64,000 bases of DNA from Lyophyllum atratum (taxonomy: Eukaryota; Basidiomycota; Agaricomycetes; Agaricales; Lyophyllaceae): the NCBI GenBank assembly GCA_014905825.1, contig JACGCN010000009.1, positions 1,732,021 to 1,796,020 of the forward strand. Reading direction: 5' to 3'. How positions within the stretch are numbered: position 1 is the stretch's first letter; every line of letters begins with the position of its first letter. Position numbers and translations under genes: made by a program. Below the pieces are notes generated by a model that did not search any database, was not told the origin of the DNA, and worked only from the letters and a program-made list of their open reading frames with translations. This document shows positions 11,376 through 23,051 of this stretch, in pieces.

Positions 11376-12363
11376 ATGGATCGATTGACACCTAGCAAAT
11401 CAAGTGGCGATGAAAGGCCGTGCGTTAGTGGAAATATGCTCTCTCCTGCGGTTTTCCGGAAGAGGATGAGCAAGTCGTTGGAGGTGATTACTGAATCACA
11501 CTTAGACGCCCTCCTACAGTACGAAAAGGGTATCCTGGTGGCTGGTCCCCTCACTACCTCTCACGTGCAGCCTGCGCCCGCTTTCAGTAGAAGGATTGGA
11601 GCTAGTGCTCACGACGTCGTTAATGAACCGCCCCCCTGGGAAGACCTGCACAGAGCTAATGCAGATCCCGTGCCAGAAAGACTAACATATCCAGTGGAAG
11701 CAGAAGCGCTTTACGACTGTCAGTACCATCAATTTTATGCTGCAATCGAGCGATTGAACGTTTGGAATTATAACTGTAGATGATGCCGATCCAAAAGTAA
11801 CTGACGAGTTGTCGTTCAAGTCGGGAGAGATGTTGGAGATTTTAGATAGGTCAAATGAATGGTGGCAGGCGAGGAAGAATGACGGGACGGTGGGCTGTAC
11901 GTTTGTTTGCCTACTGCCTGGGCTTTTGGCATCGAGCCACGAGATTGCGGGCCTATATTTTTCTTGACTCTTCCCCTCCTGCGGTTGTACTTCGACATCT
12001 TTACTCATACCTCCATTCGTAGGTGCTCCCTCAAACTTCCTACGACTATCATCCAGAGATCAGCCTGTCCTGTTTCAAGCGGAAGCAGTTTTTGATTGTG
12101 ATTACTATTTGTGGTGCTGTATCATGCCGCATATTCTAACATTACTCCGATAGATGACGCCAATCCTGAGCACCCAGACGAGTTGTCATTTATGAAGGGA
12201 GAGATATTGGTTATCGTGGAAACCGAATGGGAGTGGTACAAGGCAAAGAAGAACGATGGGATGATTGGTCGTGAGTTCTCTTAGTTCTAACACGCCATGA
12301 TTTCTCGCCGACAACTTTTCTGCTTTCATAGTCGCCCCATCCAACTACCTTCATATACTATAA
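11376..12363 (+). CDS. Tandem SH3-domain protein
   Basis: Small adaptor-like protein of 227 residues; SH3 domains bind proline-rich peptides in signalling and actin complexes. Exons 11376-11718, 11780-11896, 12023-12097, 12154-12270 and 12332-12363 join in frame. SH3-1 runs from ALYDYDADP through DELSFKSGEMLEI and NEWWQARKNDGTVG to APSNFL; SH3-2 from AVFDYDANP through DELSFMKGEILVI and EWEWYKAKKNDGMIG to APSNYL. Each SH3 is cut by two phase-1 introns at matching points (after the YDY-type codon and before APSN), showing module duplication. The donor of the third intron (GTGATT) is weak. The N-terminal 115 residues contain SPAVFRKRMS and ESHLDALL, which resemble the inter-kinase linker of the gene at 1-2,815 (PPAVFRERMS...TSRLEILL). 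No kinase domain is visible upstream. Confidence 0.75.
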
Positions 12364-13389
12364 GCGAAAGCGAGTTCGACGATGTGGACAATCGGATGTC
12401 GTTTAATCACGAGTTTATCGTATCGTGTGATGAATCCACGAAGTGCTATTCAGAACGCTATTCCGTACTGAAGACACTCGCATGTAGGTGTTCCATGCTA
12501 GACAGAGGTCCGATAGCCTGACATGTTCCTCCTCCGGATGGATTTCCTCATTGGTTATGTTGCAAAGGTTGACAGGCCAGACACCAATAACGCAGTCACC
12601 GCAGCAGAGACCCGGAGATGATGGCAAGAAGACTGAAGGGAGCATTGATCTATTCTGCATGTGTACACCATCTAGTTCTGGATGACATTTTCTCTGGAAG
12701 TCTGTCTTGGCCGTAGAGTATCTGGTCAGGAGAATTCATCTAGTGCCCATAGAGCCTCTATATCGCTTTTTCGACTATTGAATCCGCCAATGGAGGTGCT
12801 GCGACATAGAGAACTGCTATATCCATAGAGAACTGCTATAGCCCATGGACGATACAATTCAGTCAAATTGCACCGAGGGATAACCTGTCAGTCGCGACCG
12901 AGCCTTTACGCACAAACGGAACATGTCGTATAGAATCGAAATGACATTCACGCACCCGTGGTACACGGAGCCAGAATAAAGAGTCCTATCCCCTAACCAC
13001 CCTCCAAGCATAACTTCATCTCAGAAAATGGCAGGCTGCGGTCTGCGAGTACCTAGGTGAACGTCCGAACGACATGAGGAAATAAAATGCGCTTACCTTG
13101 GGAGAGAATTGATGTATATGTTCTCATCAGATGTTCCACCTGATAATGTAGCATATCGCACCGCTCGCATTGCGATTCATCTCCCATATTCCTTACCTTT
13201 CATTATAAAATCTGGTCGTCATGGTCGAGCAGCTTGAACGATAAGATAACGATAAGATGTCGCCGAAAATATCATGTGGCCTTATTTGGCGACCTTCTGG
13301 CTCTGACAGGTTGACTGATCGTAACTCGGTACATAAGTATCATCCCATATCCGACCCCATGCTCGTCCAGGACGACCACCGCCTGCACG
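12364..13389. other. Region without a gene; possible third SH3 relic
   Basis: Just after the SH3 gene, 12,370-12,470 (+) reads EFDDVDNRMSFNHEFIVS, which loosely matches the first half of an SH3 fold but lacks the WW and PSN motifs. A 16-bp direct repeat (catagagaactgctat) occurs at about 12,805 and 12,824. The remainder, up to the Rab gene, holds no recognisable coding sequence and presumably includes the Rab promoter. Confidence 0.4.
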
Positions 13390-14881
13390 ATGCCCACAGT
13401 TAAGCTCGTTGTCATAGGCGCGTCTGGCGTTGGAAAGACTAGTCTGCGAGGCCAGGTATGCCTAAGGCTCTTTCAACCTCCGTAGCTTGACTTGACTTTG
13501 ATTTTTTTTAACCCTTTCAGTACATATCAGGGCGCTTTTCGAATGGATACAGGGCGACTATTGGGGCTGATTTTATCACAAAGACATTACCGCATCCCAG
13601 TAACACAGCAGACACAGTGACTCTGCAGATATGGGTAAGCCATGCCTGTCGTACCCCGAAGTATCGCTTATTTAAATTTGTATGTAGGATACAGCCGGGC
13701 AGGAGAGATTCTCGAGTCTTTCGACAGCTTTCTTCCGGGGGGCAGATGCCGCGCTACTCATGTTCGACGTGAACACCCCTGAGACAATGACCGCGCTCAC
13801 GAAGTGGTGGGCCGAGTTCCGGGAGCGGGCGCCATTGGCGGACGAGGATATGGACGACTATTGCTGCGTCGTAGTAGGAAACAAGATGGATCTGGCTGGG
13901 AGCGGGGGAAAGAACGGAGAGCAACCTGTCTCGGAGGTCGAAGCACGACAATTTCTGGACAAGCTCGTGCCGGTGACCTCCAGGTCGCCCTCGCCGACGT
14001 ATGGCTTCCCCCTCCTAGAAGAAACACCACCCGAGGAAGAATCAGATGACGACCTGCTCGCGTCCTCTGTGAATACCATCCGCCCACCCGAAACGCTGGA
14101 GTCTGACCAATCCACTAGCCCTCCACCCCGGCCACCCTCCCCCCACCAAATGCGCTCCGACTCCATTGCCATCATCCCCAACGGCAGCACCAACGCACAC
14201 CACCAACCAACACTCTCTCCCTCTCACTCCCCAAAACACCACCTCTCCAAATCCCGCTCCCGCTCCGCTTCCCACTTCTACGGCGGCACAATGACCACAA
14301 CTCACACGACACTAACAATATACCACACCCCCTCCTCCTCCCTCTTCGACGTCTTCCAATCCGCCCGCACCTCCCCCGAACCCTGGTCCTCCTCTTCACA
14401 CACCGCCACCTCCCCATCCTCATCCCCCTCCGCCTCCTCTTCCCCGAGCACGAGCACGTACCCCAGCATCCGCGGCCGGAGAGCAACAGCTCTATCCACC
14501 GGCAGCGCGAGCAGCGGGAGCGCAGCTACCATCACCCCGAGCCTCTTCGCCCGCGAACACGCCGCGGGCCCCTCTTCGTCCCCCATCACGGAAGACCTCC
14601 ACCCAGATCTCGCCCTCCAGCCCTTCGCCGTGCCCCTCCCGCCGCCGCCCGCCCGCGGGCCCAAGCTCTTCTTCACGTCCGCCAAGACGGGGGACGGCGT
14701 GAGCGATGTGTTTGAGTACATCGCGCGGCGGGTCGTCAGGAGGTGGGAGTACGAGGAGCGGATCGAGGCAAGGCGGATGCATGTGAGGGAGGCGAGTGCG
14801 GCGGATACGATCCGTCTGGGGCTGGAAAGGAAAAAGGGGGTAGGGGTGGGGGCGGGTGTGGGGGCGTGTTGTGGAGCATGA
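13390..14881 (+). CDS. Rab7/Ypt7-like small GTPase with long insertion
   Basis: Predicted GTP-binding switch of the endosome-vacuole pathway. Exons 13390-13455, 13521-13634 and 13688-14881 give 457 residues, more than twice the usual 205 or so. G1 GASGVGKTS, effector loop ATIGADFITK (Rab7-like), G3 WDTAGQERF, G4 GNKMD (about residue 125) and G5 TSAKTG (about residue 390) are all intact. About 230 extra residues, rich in Ser, Pro, Thr and His, lie between G4 and G5, where Rabs normally have a short helix and strand. The C-terminus is Gly-rich and ends CCGA, a CCXX-type pattern compatible with double geranylgeranylation. The exon boundaries use clean GT-AG sites. Whether it is the main Rab7 or a second diverged paralogue cannot be told from this window. 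Confidence 0.85.
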
Positions 14882-15132
14882 GTTTGTGGGCTGTGTATTC
14901 CTGGGACGTTTTTTATGCTTTTTTATTCTTCACTCTGGTTGTTTCGATTATCACTGGATCCCCTATATGTAAATGAACACATAGTACTATACCGTGCACA
15001 TTCCCACTTCAACGACGCGCATTCGCCTCTGCATCCACAACGATCCGTGTATGTATATCCTTCGATAACCATACAACGCCGCCTAATGATACAACAAAAT
15101 CACATTGTTTACAAAGTCCACGACCACACCCG

Positions 15133-18100
15133 TTATACCTTTTCGAAGAAATACAAGTATGCCAGCTTCTTCAACTCCTTTACACTCTCCTCGTCCGCCT
15201 TTACAACTTTCTCGTCGTTGAACAGCACCCACCGATCACCGACTCTGACGTGCGCGACGTAGTGCCCCGAGTGGACGGACGGGCCTTTGTGCGAGATGAA
15301 CGCCTTCAGCTTGTATCGCGCGGGCACGTCCGTCGAACCCGCAGCAGCAGCGGGGGCGGGGGCCGCGTCAGCAGTAGAAGTGGCGGGAGGAGCCGTGTCC
15401 TCGCCCATGTCGCCAGGGTGGTTGAACAACCACTCGACCGCACGTTCTGCGTTTCCAGCCTAAACGACACGATCAGGCAAGGTAAAGTACAAAGTGCAAA
15501 AGAAAACGGAGGACGTACAGTCTCGCGAAGAGCTTTACGTGCCTGGGCAGGCGTGAAGCCCATATCAGCCAACATCCCAATCTGCTCTGCCGAAGGCTCT
15601 GGCGCCGTGCTCGCGCCTGCCCCAGTGGCTGCAACTTGAATAGGAGCATCAATGTCTGTACTCGCTCATGAGTAAGAGTTCATGCAGGGATGACGAAGCC
15701 AGCAGAAGGGACGCACCCGGGTCCTCCATATGGGCAAACAACCACTCCATCGCAGCCTCTGCGTCGCTGTTCCCCGTCGCGAGGAGCGCCTTGTGGCACC
15801 GGATCATGGGAAAGCCCATCCCTTCAAGCTGCGCCAAAGCGGCTGCGTTGAACTCGGGGAGTGCGGCAGCGGCTGGACGTCTCCAATTAGTCTTCGAAGG
15901 GAAAACGAAAAGACTGGTGGGAGAAGTACGTACCAGGCGCCTCGTGGGGGAGCTCTGTCTCGGAAGCCTGTAATCCGCGTCCGAGGTGGGGTTCTCCGAA
16001 CTCGAGGACATCGTCGGGAGGCAGAACGACCGGGATATCTGTTCGGTCGGCTGGAATGAGTCTCGTTCTGGGAAGGATGGGCGAACCAAGGAGGAGGGGG
16101 ACATACCAAGCTTCGAAGGTACCCAATTTACGAGCTGGAAGTTCTTCGCGTGCACGACCAACACCTCCGGGAAGGATGCAAATTTTGTCTGCCTGTACGT
16201 GAAATCATCAGAAGACAGCGTGCAAAAAGGAAAGCCAAGAAGTAGGGTTCACCTAAGCGCATGCACTGCCTTTGCACACGAGGGGCACGCGTACTCCAAA
16301 GCTTCGGTGCCTAGGAGCGCCTCGAGGCACTCCCACAGCCGTACCTCCTCAAAGAGTACCTTCCCGTCCGCGTCTCTCCCCGATTCTTTGGCGGGAACGG
16401 AAACGCTCACGACGTCCGCTGGGTCCAGACGGTATCGCACCTTCCTGCACTCCGTGCATTGCAGTTTCTGTTCGAGCCCGAACGTAAAGACCGCCGTCGC
16501 ATCTGGGTCCCAATCAGTGACTTTGGGGGCTTGGAACAGTGAAGAAACTCGTACCCTCCTCTGCTTGGTCTTTACGCCTATGCGCATCTCGACGCAGCAC
16601 CGTGATGAGATGCGTGAAAAACTCCTCCGCATCCTGCTGCTTCATCGTCGCGAACTCCTCATGCCCTTTCCCAATAAGCGCCTTGAACCCGACGGGCCGG
16701 AGCCCGACCTGGAACACCGGCGTCGGCGACGGGTGTTGCAACTCTGGCTCCATTGGCGAGTGTACATAGTTAGCTGGGTGTGAGTAGCGCCCGCTGAGGA
16801 GCCCGTCGGCGATTTTGTGCATCTGACATTCGACGCAGGCGCCGGGCAGAGGCTCGGAGCAGATGATGGTGTGCGACTGGGCGAGGGTGAGGTAGCGAGA
16901 TTGGAATGCGGGGAGGGAGAACAGAGTTTGGAGGACGGAGGCCATGTAGCAGCTGCATCGGCACCGAGAGACATCAGGCGAGCGCGGTGCAAGACGAGTG
17001 AGAGACACCTTACCTGTTACCTAGATTGGCGAGCCCAGTGAGGCCAGGCCCGAAGAGCGGTTCGAGAGCCTCGCCGTTGTCCCCTGTGAGGGAAAAGTCG
17101 TACTTGAGGTTGTGTTCGATTTGCTAATAGAAATTGTAGACTTAGTTTCGCGATGATAATAAGGGGGAAAAGGCAGACTCACGAGTTCAGTCATGCTCTT
17201 CTCGGTTTTGGACAGTGTCTGTACGTTGATGCCGAAGGTAGCCAGATGGGCAGAAAGCTCCGGATCGAGTTTTGCGTCGTTACAGATGTAACAATATACA
17301 TCTGAGATTCCGGGGTCAGAACATTAGGCAGGTTATAGTGGGATAGGGTGTTTACCGGCGCTTCCCTCAGGCGTGATCGTTCCCAGCTTGACACTGACGC
17401 CGTGCCCAGTCGACTCAAAATGTGCCAGACCGTGCCCGTTGCCACCCAGCCCACCAAATTGCTGACGCCCACATCCAAGAGAACCACACGTTAAGCATAG
17501 CCAGAGGTTCTCCTTGAGATCACAGGCCGAGCAATGGGCGAGACCTAATACGCGCCCGTCAGACAACGATCCCTAGATAAACGCCCAAGACGTACCTGAG
17601 GCGGGAATGTGACCAGTCGCTTGCTGGTGGAGCGCGAACGTGTGCTCGCAAGGCAGGATTTCTTCCTCCCAGGCGCTGACTTCGGATTGACGCGCAGAAG
17701 ACATGGAATGCATTACACCATCCACGAGAGACCTGACCTATCGCTCTGATGAGAACAGGCGACATAAGAAATGGGGTACCACACACCTTCAAATCCTTCA
17801 CAGCCTCTGGAATCTCGAGCCCTTTCTCCGGGTCACATGCCCAACATTTCACTACCGTGCTCGTCTCATACTTGTCTTCCTCGCGATCTTCCACGATCGC
17901 GAGCTTCGTCATTTTCGCTGGTGGCTCTTCATCCTCAGCCTGTCAAATGAGGATGCCAACTAAGTTTAGTTCAGGATCAATGTGAATCTGACTTACGCGC
18001 TTAGCCGAAGGCTTTAGCTTCCGTTTCACATTCAAGGTGAATTTGTGCCCAGATTTTTGGACATGAGTTCGTGCATGATGTTTCGCGGGATCTGTACACC

Positions 18101-18309
18101 CTCCATTGAAACATGTTAGGCAAACTTCGATACCGGCAGGGAGGTCCTACAAACGCCAGAGATCTCGGTCAATCTTTCACTTAACGTGCGATCGGAAGTG
18201 AAATACACGCCTGCGAGTCGAAACACTGAGTACATTCTTCACGATTTACTGACTGCGATAGCCTTGGAGGCTGTAGACGCGATAGCTGGTCGAGATGGCT
18301 GCATCTCAT
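15133..18309 (-). CDS. UBP14: Ubiquitin C-terminal hydrolase UBP14 (USP5/isopeptidase T)
   Basis: Deubiquitinase that disassembles free polyubiquitin chains. Fourteen exons (18309-18211, 18146-17997, 17939-17787, 17737-17596, 17544-17356, 17301-17183, 17123-17014, 16952-16555, 16520-16253, 16192-16107, 16038-15934, 15872-15717, 15655-15519, 15459-15133) join in frame to 812 residues. The N-terminal variant zinc finger starts MRCSH with EECTQCFDSQ. The UBP-type zinc finger has CSACDLKENLWLCLTCGSLGCG and GHGLAHFESTGH. The catalytic Cys is in GLANLGNSCYMASVLQ (NSC spans an intron), the QQDAEEFF block follows, two UBA domains contain LEGMGFP and LADMGFTP, and the catalytic His is in HSGHYVAH. The first intron appears to be GC-AG (CAG|GCGTGT), because the only GT choice breaks frame. 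Intron 8 is only 34 nt. Confidence 0.95.
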
Positions 18310-18829
18310 GGTGGTTTGAGAGTAAGAGCGCTTCGCTTCTGTATAGTCAGGTGATCGTAAGAACACATCCTATCGAACTCTTATCTTATCACAGCCGGGA
18401 CCACTTTTCAATTGCGAATTTGTGATGGTTTTTATGTTCCTTTCGTTGTCAATGTGCAGGGGCGTTTGGTATGCTTTCTTACGCCCCGTTGCCCCCCTCA
18501 TGTTCGATAACTCACGTGTATGTCAGGACTATGTAGGATCCTCCCTAACCCGAATGACAGTGGTGTCATTTCATTTCCCAAAACCGTCAGATTCGTGATG
18601 CGCGCTACTATGTCTACCAAGAGATATATTGGAAGTAGGGTTTGTCGGAATGAGTGTACGTTTTTTCTGTCTGGCAGGCTGAAAGAAACGACCTCGTGCG
18701 TGCCACGTTGCACGGAGACAGAAATATGACAGGTTGAATGGTTCGGGTCTTCCGAGACTGCTTCCAAACTGCTTCGCTCAACCTCTGCACCTTCGCCCGC
18801 CCCCCTCATCGTGATCTACGACATCGACA
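18310..18829. promoter_or_regulatory. Divergent intergenic region UBP14 / DUF6535-A, duplicated before gene B
   Basis: This 520-bp interval separates the start codons of UBP14 (-) and DUF6535-A (+) and must hold both promoters. The part from about 18,346 to 18,829 is repeated almost base for base at 23,522-23,989 in front of DUF6535-B, where it follows a UBP14 fragment rather than a complete UBP14 gene. No TATA box was clearly recognisable. Confidence 0.6.
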
Positions 18830-21548
18830 ATGTCGGACCATATTTCAGACGAACACATACAGCACAGCGCTCATCCGGTAGAATCGTCGCCAATGTCGAC
18901 AAAGTAACATCAGCGCTAATATTAGCGCCTATGATACAAACTAACGATTTGATTTCAGCACCTTAGTCGATCTTACCAGACTCATTCAGCACCAAAACCA
19001 GGTTATGCAGGATATGGCAGGTACGCGGTACCGTTTAGTGAACTCAACACATCCGCAAATCCGTTAACCTGGTCGATAGACTCGTCCACAAGAGGCATGC
19101 GTGATCTGCTCGCTGTCCTCCGGAACATGGATGACAGACAGGCCGCGGCAACAGGTAAGTGTCCGCAATTGGATGCTCCTTAGAACTTCTGCCAACGATG
19201 CTGGTACTGCCCAATCACAGCGTACCCTATGCAACCCATACCCCTTGTCGCAGCCACAAGCTCCAGTGCCTGGTCACCGCTGGTGCGATCACACTTAGAA
19301 AATATACAGCCCATGGTCGACCGATGGCGAGGGACTTTAGACACGTTGCTTGTTTTTGTGCGTTCACCATTCGAGATTCTAAACAGCACGTAATGACTGT
19401 CAAGATTTTGACACTCGCTCTCAGGTCGCACTATTCTCAGCTATCGTCACCGCTTTCTTCATCCAGTCGTTGACAGGTCTTTCCGAAAACACTGGGAAGC
19501 GGACGAACGAGCTTCTCGCAAACCTGACCGATATTATCATCATGCTCCGCGGTGCTGATGCCACTGTTCTCGACTTCACTCCTGCCATCCCGTTTAAACC
19601 CCAATCTAGTGACGTCCGCCTAAATTTCTACTGGTCGGTTTCTCTAATTCTCAGTGTAAGTTGCACATATGAGCAACTTAAATCCATCTAACGAGGTATT
19701 GTTACCCAGGTCTCCATCGCATCCCTTACGATGACGATCCGCGGATACGTTGCGAGGATAACACGCTCTCGGTACACCAATGCGCGCAAGAAGCTCGTAG
19801 ACTTTCACCTACGCTGGGAACCGACAAAGAACCTTCTCGTTCCTGCCGTAGAAGTCCTTCCGCAGCTATTGATTGCTCCGATTATGCTCTTTGTCGTAGG
19901 CTTACTCGACACTCTGTTGTCCCTATCCCTGCCAATATCCATCCAAGTTTTGCCCATTCTCGCTGCCGGCATTATTTCGTGTGTTTTCGCTGTGGCCGTT
20001 GGCGCGTATACTTTATACACTGTCATACATGGATGCGTCAATCCTTCGCGATCCCCATTCCAATCCGCTCTTGCCTCTTGGTTATCCTCCCTCGCGTTCC
20101 GTGATCAAAGCCGGTACTTGGATGCGATTCGCCCGTCCAGTAGGGACGATTTGGCGAACGGTCATGCAACGTTCCATTCCGCTATCCACAGTACACATGA
20201 TGACGACGTGCTTGATCAAGCAGTGGCGGCAGTTAGTTCACTGATTGAAGAACGAAAATCCTCGCCACGGCTTGACTCTCCAAGGCCATCAAGAGAGGAA
20301 ATGCAGACTTTCACATATCTGCTTTCGTCTGAAGTCTCCGTTCGCGCGAATCACGCCGTTGCTGGCGGGATTGCGAGGTCCCTTGTCAATGGTACTACGT
20401 ATGGTTCCCTGGATGTTCAGACTCGTGCGTCATACATCGCACCTTCGATTAGCCCCGTACTTATGCTTCAACTCATAGGTTACTCTTACAAGTCCGAGGA
20501 CAGGACCACCCTACTCATATTGCTAGTCGCCGCTGCTGGGAAACATCCCATAGCTCAGTGGTCCTCGCATTTCATCACTGCCATGGCGATGTTATTGGCC
20601 TGTGAAACGTCCGATAGCTGGTGTCCGAAGTCTACTCCCAGCCCTCTCCCAAGGCTCGGTCAAGCTGCGCCAGTCTTGTTGCTATTGCTGACGCCCTTTC
20701 AACATGTCTGCTTGGAGCTCAGTGACAAGCGATTGCGGCTGTCGGTGCAAACACCAGTCCTATCCTACGCCTACGAGGTTCTCCTCTCCCAATTGAAGGA
20801 GTCTCACCGAAACCTAGGTCACTCCGACGACACATCCTCCCTTTATACAGCGATGGAAGATTTTATGTCATCCCAGACGGAGGAAACGCTGGATGATGTA
20901 CGCGTTGTCCTGCAGTTGTGGCTAGCGGCAAGCAATGACTCCTACACTGGTGTACTGTCTATACCGGTCCTGCTCCGTATCAGTCATCGCGGCGGATTCT
21001 CCATCAAAGTCCCGCTCCCGGAAGCCTTTGCGCATTGGATTATAACTCCCGGGATGTCGAAACTCACATCAGATGAAGTCATACACGGGGTATATCAAGC
21101 CGTCAATTTTAGCAGGGTCCATCATCTCGCCAACGGACTTGAGGAACGCAATTGGATTATATTCCTCTGCGATGAGCTCTTCACATCCATTTTCCAGGAC
21201 TCCCCTCAGGATAGGACACATCTATATCCTACGTTGTTGGCGATCTGCGTCGAGCTCGTATTAATTGCCGTGGGTACATATGGATCGTATACGCATCCTG
21301 TCGGGGAGAGGGCCCGCTTCTGTACTGTCAATTGCCAGGTGAAACCTCTCATCATCAGGCTTCTTGGCGGAATTCGTCAGAACGCGTCTAACACACACCT
21401 GAATCCTTCGACTTGGAACAGCATCTCGTCGGCTTTGCAGCGAGGTATTTCGTCGCAGGATGACCCCAGCTGGTCCACTTTACAGCATCGCAACGAAGTC
21501 AAGCAGGAAATCTTGGAAGCGTTCCGACAGCTTGCGCCCCCAGGCTGA
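18830..21548 (+). CDS. DUF6535-type membrane protein A
   Basis: Multi-spanning membrane protein of the DUF6535 family, which is expanded in mushrooms and has no known function. Exons 18830-18903, 18959-19020, 19080-19154, 19221-19357, 19425-19655, 19710-20424 and 20479-21548 give 787 residues. An N-terminal amphipathic helix (LTRLIQHQNQVMQDM) precedes four hydrophobic helices: TLLVFVALFSAIVTAFFI, then FYWSVSLILSVSIASL, then QLLIAPIMLFVVGLLDTLLS, then ILAAGIISCVFAVAVGAYTL. The remaining two thirds are a soluble helical region. The last intron is 54 nt, free of stops and a multiple of three, so retention would give 805 residues. The 5' half closely matches gene B; the 3' end and downstream flank closely match gene C. 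The family call rests on the W-x-TLDTLLVF-x-x-LFSAxVTAF signature. Confidence 0.85.
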
Positions 21549-21860
21549 CCATCGTCCATTGGAGATATATCGTACCGGTTATGCTACCCGCAGTATAGTG
21601 GATAAGTACTACGTACACTTGCATTCCTTTCTTCAGTCCCTACATTTCCGTGGAACATCCGACTACTGGTAACGAATGAGGACATGTCATACATACCAGC
21701 ATTTCATGAATCGATACATCTTTGAGTCCAAGTTACTCATCTCCATTCATCACTTCTACCTCCTCTGCCGCCGCATCCCATCTTCGTAAGCTTCGCCTCC
21801 GAACTAGCCCGTTTACCCGTTTAGTGCGAGAGCAATCCCGCTAGATCTCCATCTTGCCAT

Positions 21861-22995
21861 TCAAGGGGTGAAGGAATCCGGGAGAAAGTCTTTGAAGTCG
21901 GCCAACAAGTCCGGAGAATCCTTGAACAGGATCTGTGCCCGACCATACGCCTCAGCCTACAAAGTCGTATACTGTTCAACGAACCCCTCCATATATATAT
22001 ATAAAGTAAACTCACGCATAGCCTCTCGTCTCCTGCCTGCCTTTGAACAACAAATAGAAACTAGTAATATGTGCCAAGGTCATCCCAGTACCGGCGTCTT
22101 ATCTTGTCGAGATATCTCCTAGCACGGTCGTACTCATCCATAAGAAAGTTTGCCACTTGCTCGAAGGGTGCGGTGTAGTGACCAGAGGTTGATCCTTTCT
22201 GTCTGTGGAGTTGTCGGTATGATAGCCGACGGGGAAAAGTAGATTCAAGCCTCGAATTATGTTTGGATACTCATCGAAGAGCGGGACGACGTTTTCCGCG
22301 TATGTTGAGGCGTCTATTCTGGCATGAGTGAGGGAACTCGAATGGAGGGAAAGAAACGACTGACCTATTGCCACCAAAGTCCTTCAGAATATCTATGAAA
22401 GCCTTCAACTTTTCTGGCAGGTATGTCTGTCTTAACGGTATTGATATAGCTCCACGCATCGGCCAGGCTAAGATCCTCCAGCCGCACGAGGAATCGTCGG
22501 AAGAAGCGGATGTCGGTGCATTCAAAATCACGGTCATTTCCTGTCGCTTTCGATGCTAAAGTGGAAAGAGAAGAGGTAGATCGATTCATGCGCGGGAGTA
22601 GCATTGGGGTCCTCTGTATCTCCTCCTCAACGAATCCTCTTTCTACACGAAAGAATGTTCCACAGGACGGGCTAAGAGGGCGAATGGTTGTGAAGTGTCC
22701 GAAAGCGCAGTGGCAAAAAAGGATGCTCTTACCATTCAACTCCGTCATTTAGGGAGGCAAGAGTACAGAGGTAAGTGCAGGTAGGGCATCGACGACTGTC
22801 ATTATTCGTATCTTGAGCCTTTAATCGTAAAACGACATGCATGATGATCATTGTTCCAGGTTTCACAAGTGCGTGCCATGAAGTGTCATCGCTTAGAACC
22901 TCTGCATCACCATTTGTGAGAGCGTAGTCACCGCGCTCCACGAAACGACGTCCCCTTCGTTTTCGAAAAATGAACTTGAGTAGATCTTCAAAATC
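21861..22995 (-). pseudogene. Truncated, frameshifted copy (D') of the ULD-PAH gene
   Basis: Corresponds to exons 5-8 of the intact gene D at 30,660-32,684. The ubiquitin-like exon 22995-22733 is complete (263 nt, same length as in D), and the CPSC half of the zinc ribbon follows at 22671. A 4-bp insertion (GACA repeated) in the first PAH helix near 22,427 shifts the frame to a stop, and a one-base loss near 22,172 shifts the second PAH; the following exon is also rearranged. The terminal exon still encodes a good PAH end, LLADFKDFLPDSFTP. Exons 1-4 are missing: the sequence passes at the intron-4 donor (about 23,050) directly into a UBP14 fragment. It lies tail-to-tail with DUF6535-A, just as D does with C. 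Confidence 0.8.
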
Positions 22996-23051
22996 CTAGT
23001 GGAAGAAGCGTGCGTAAGGGACGTTGAAAAAAGAGAGCTAGCGACTCACCC

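Noticed and set aside
19710..21548. Reading DUF6535-A as a single 3' exon without the 54-nt intron
   Set aside because: The homologous intron in gene C is 52 nt and must be spliced, and the donor and acceptor are conserved in all three genes; kept only as a possible retention event.
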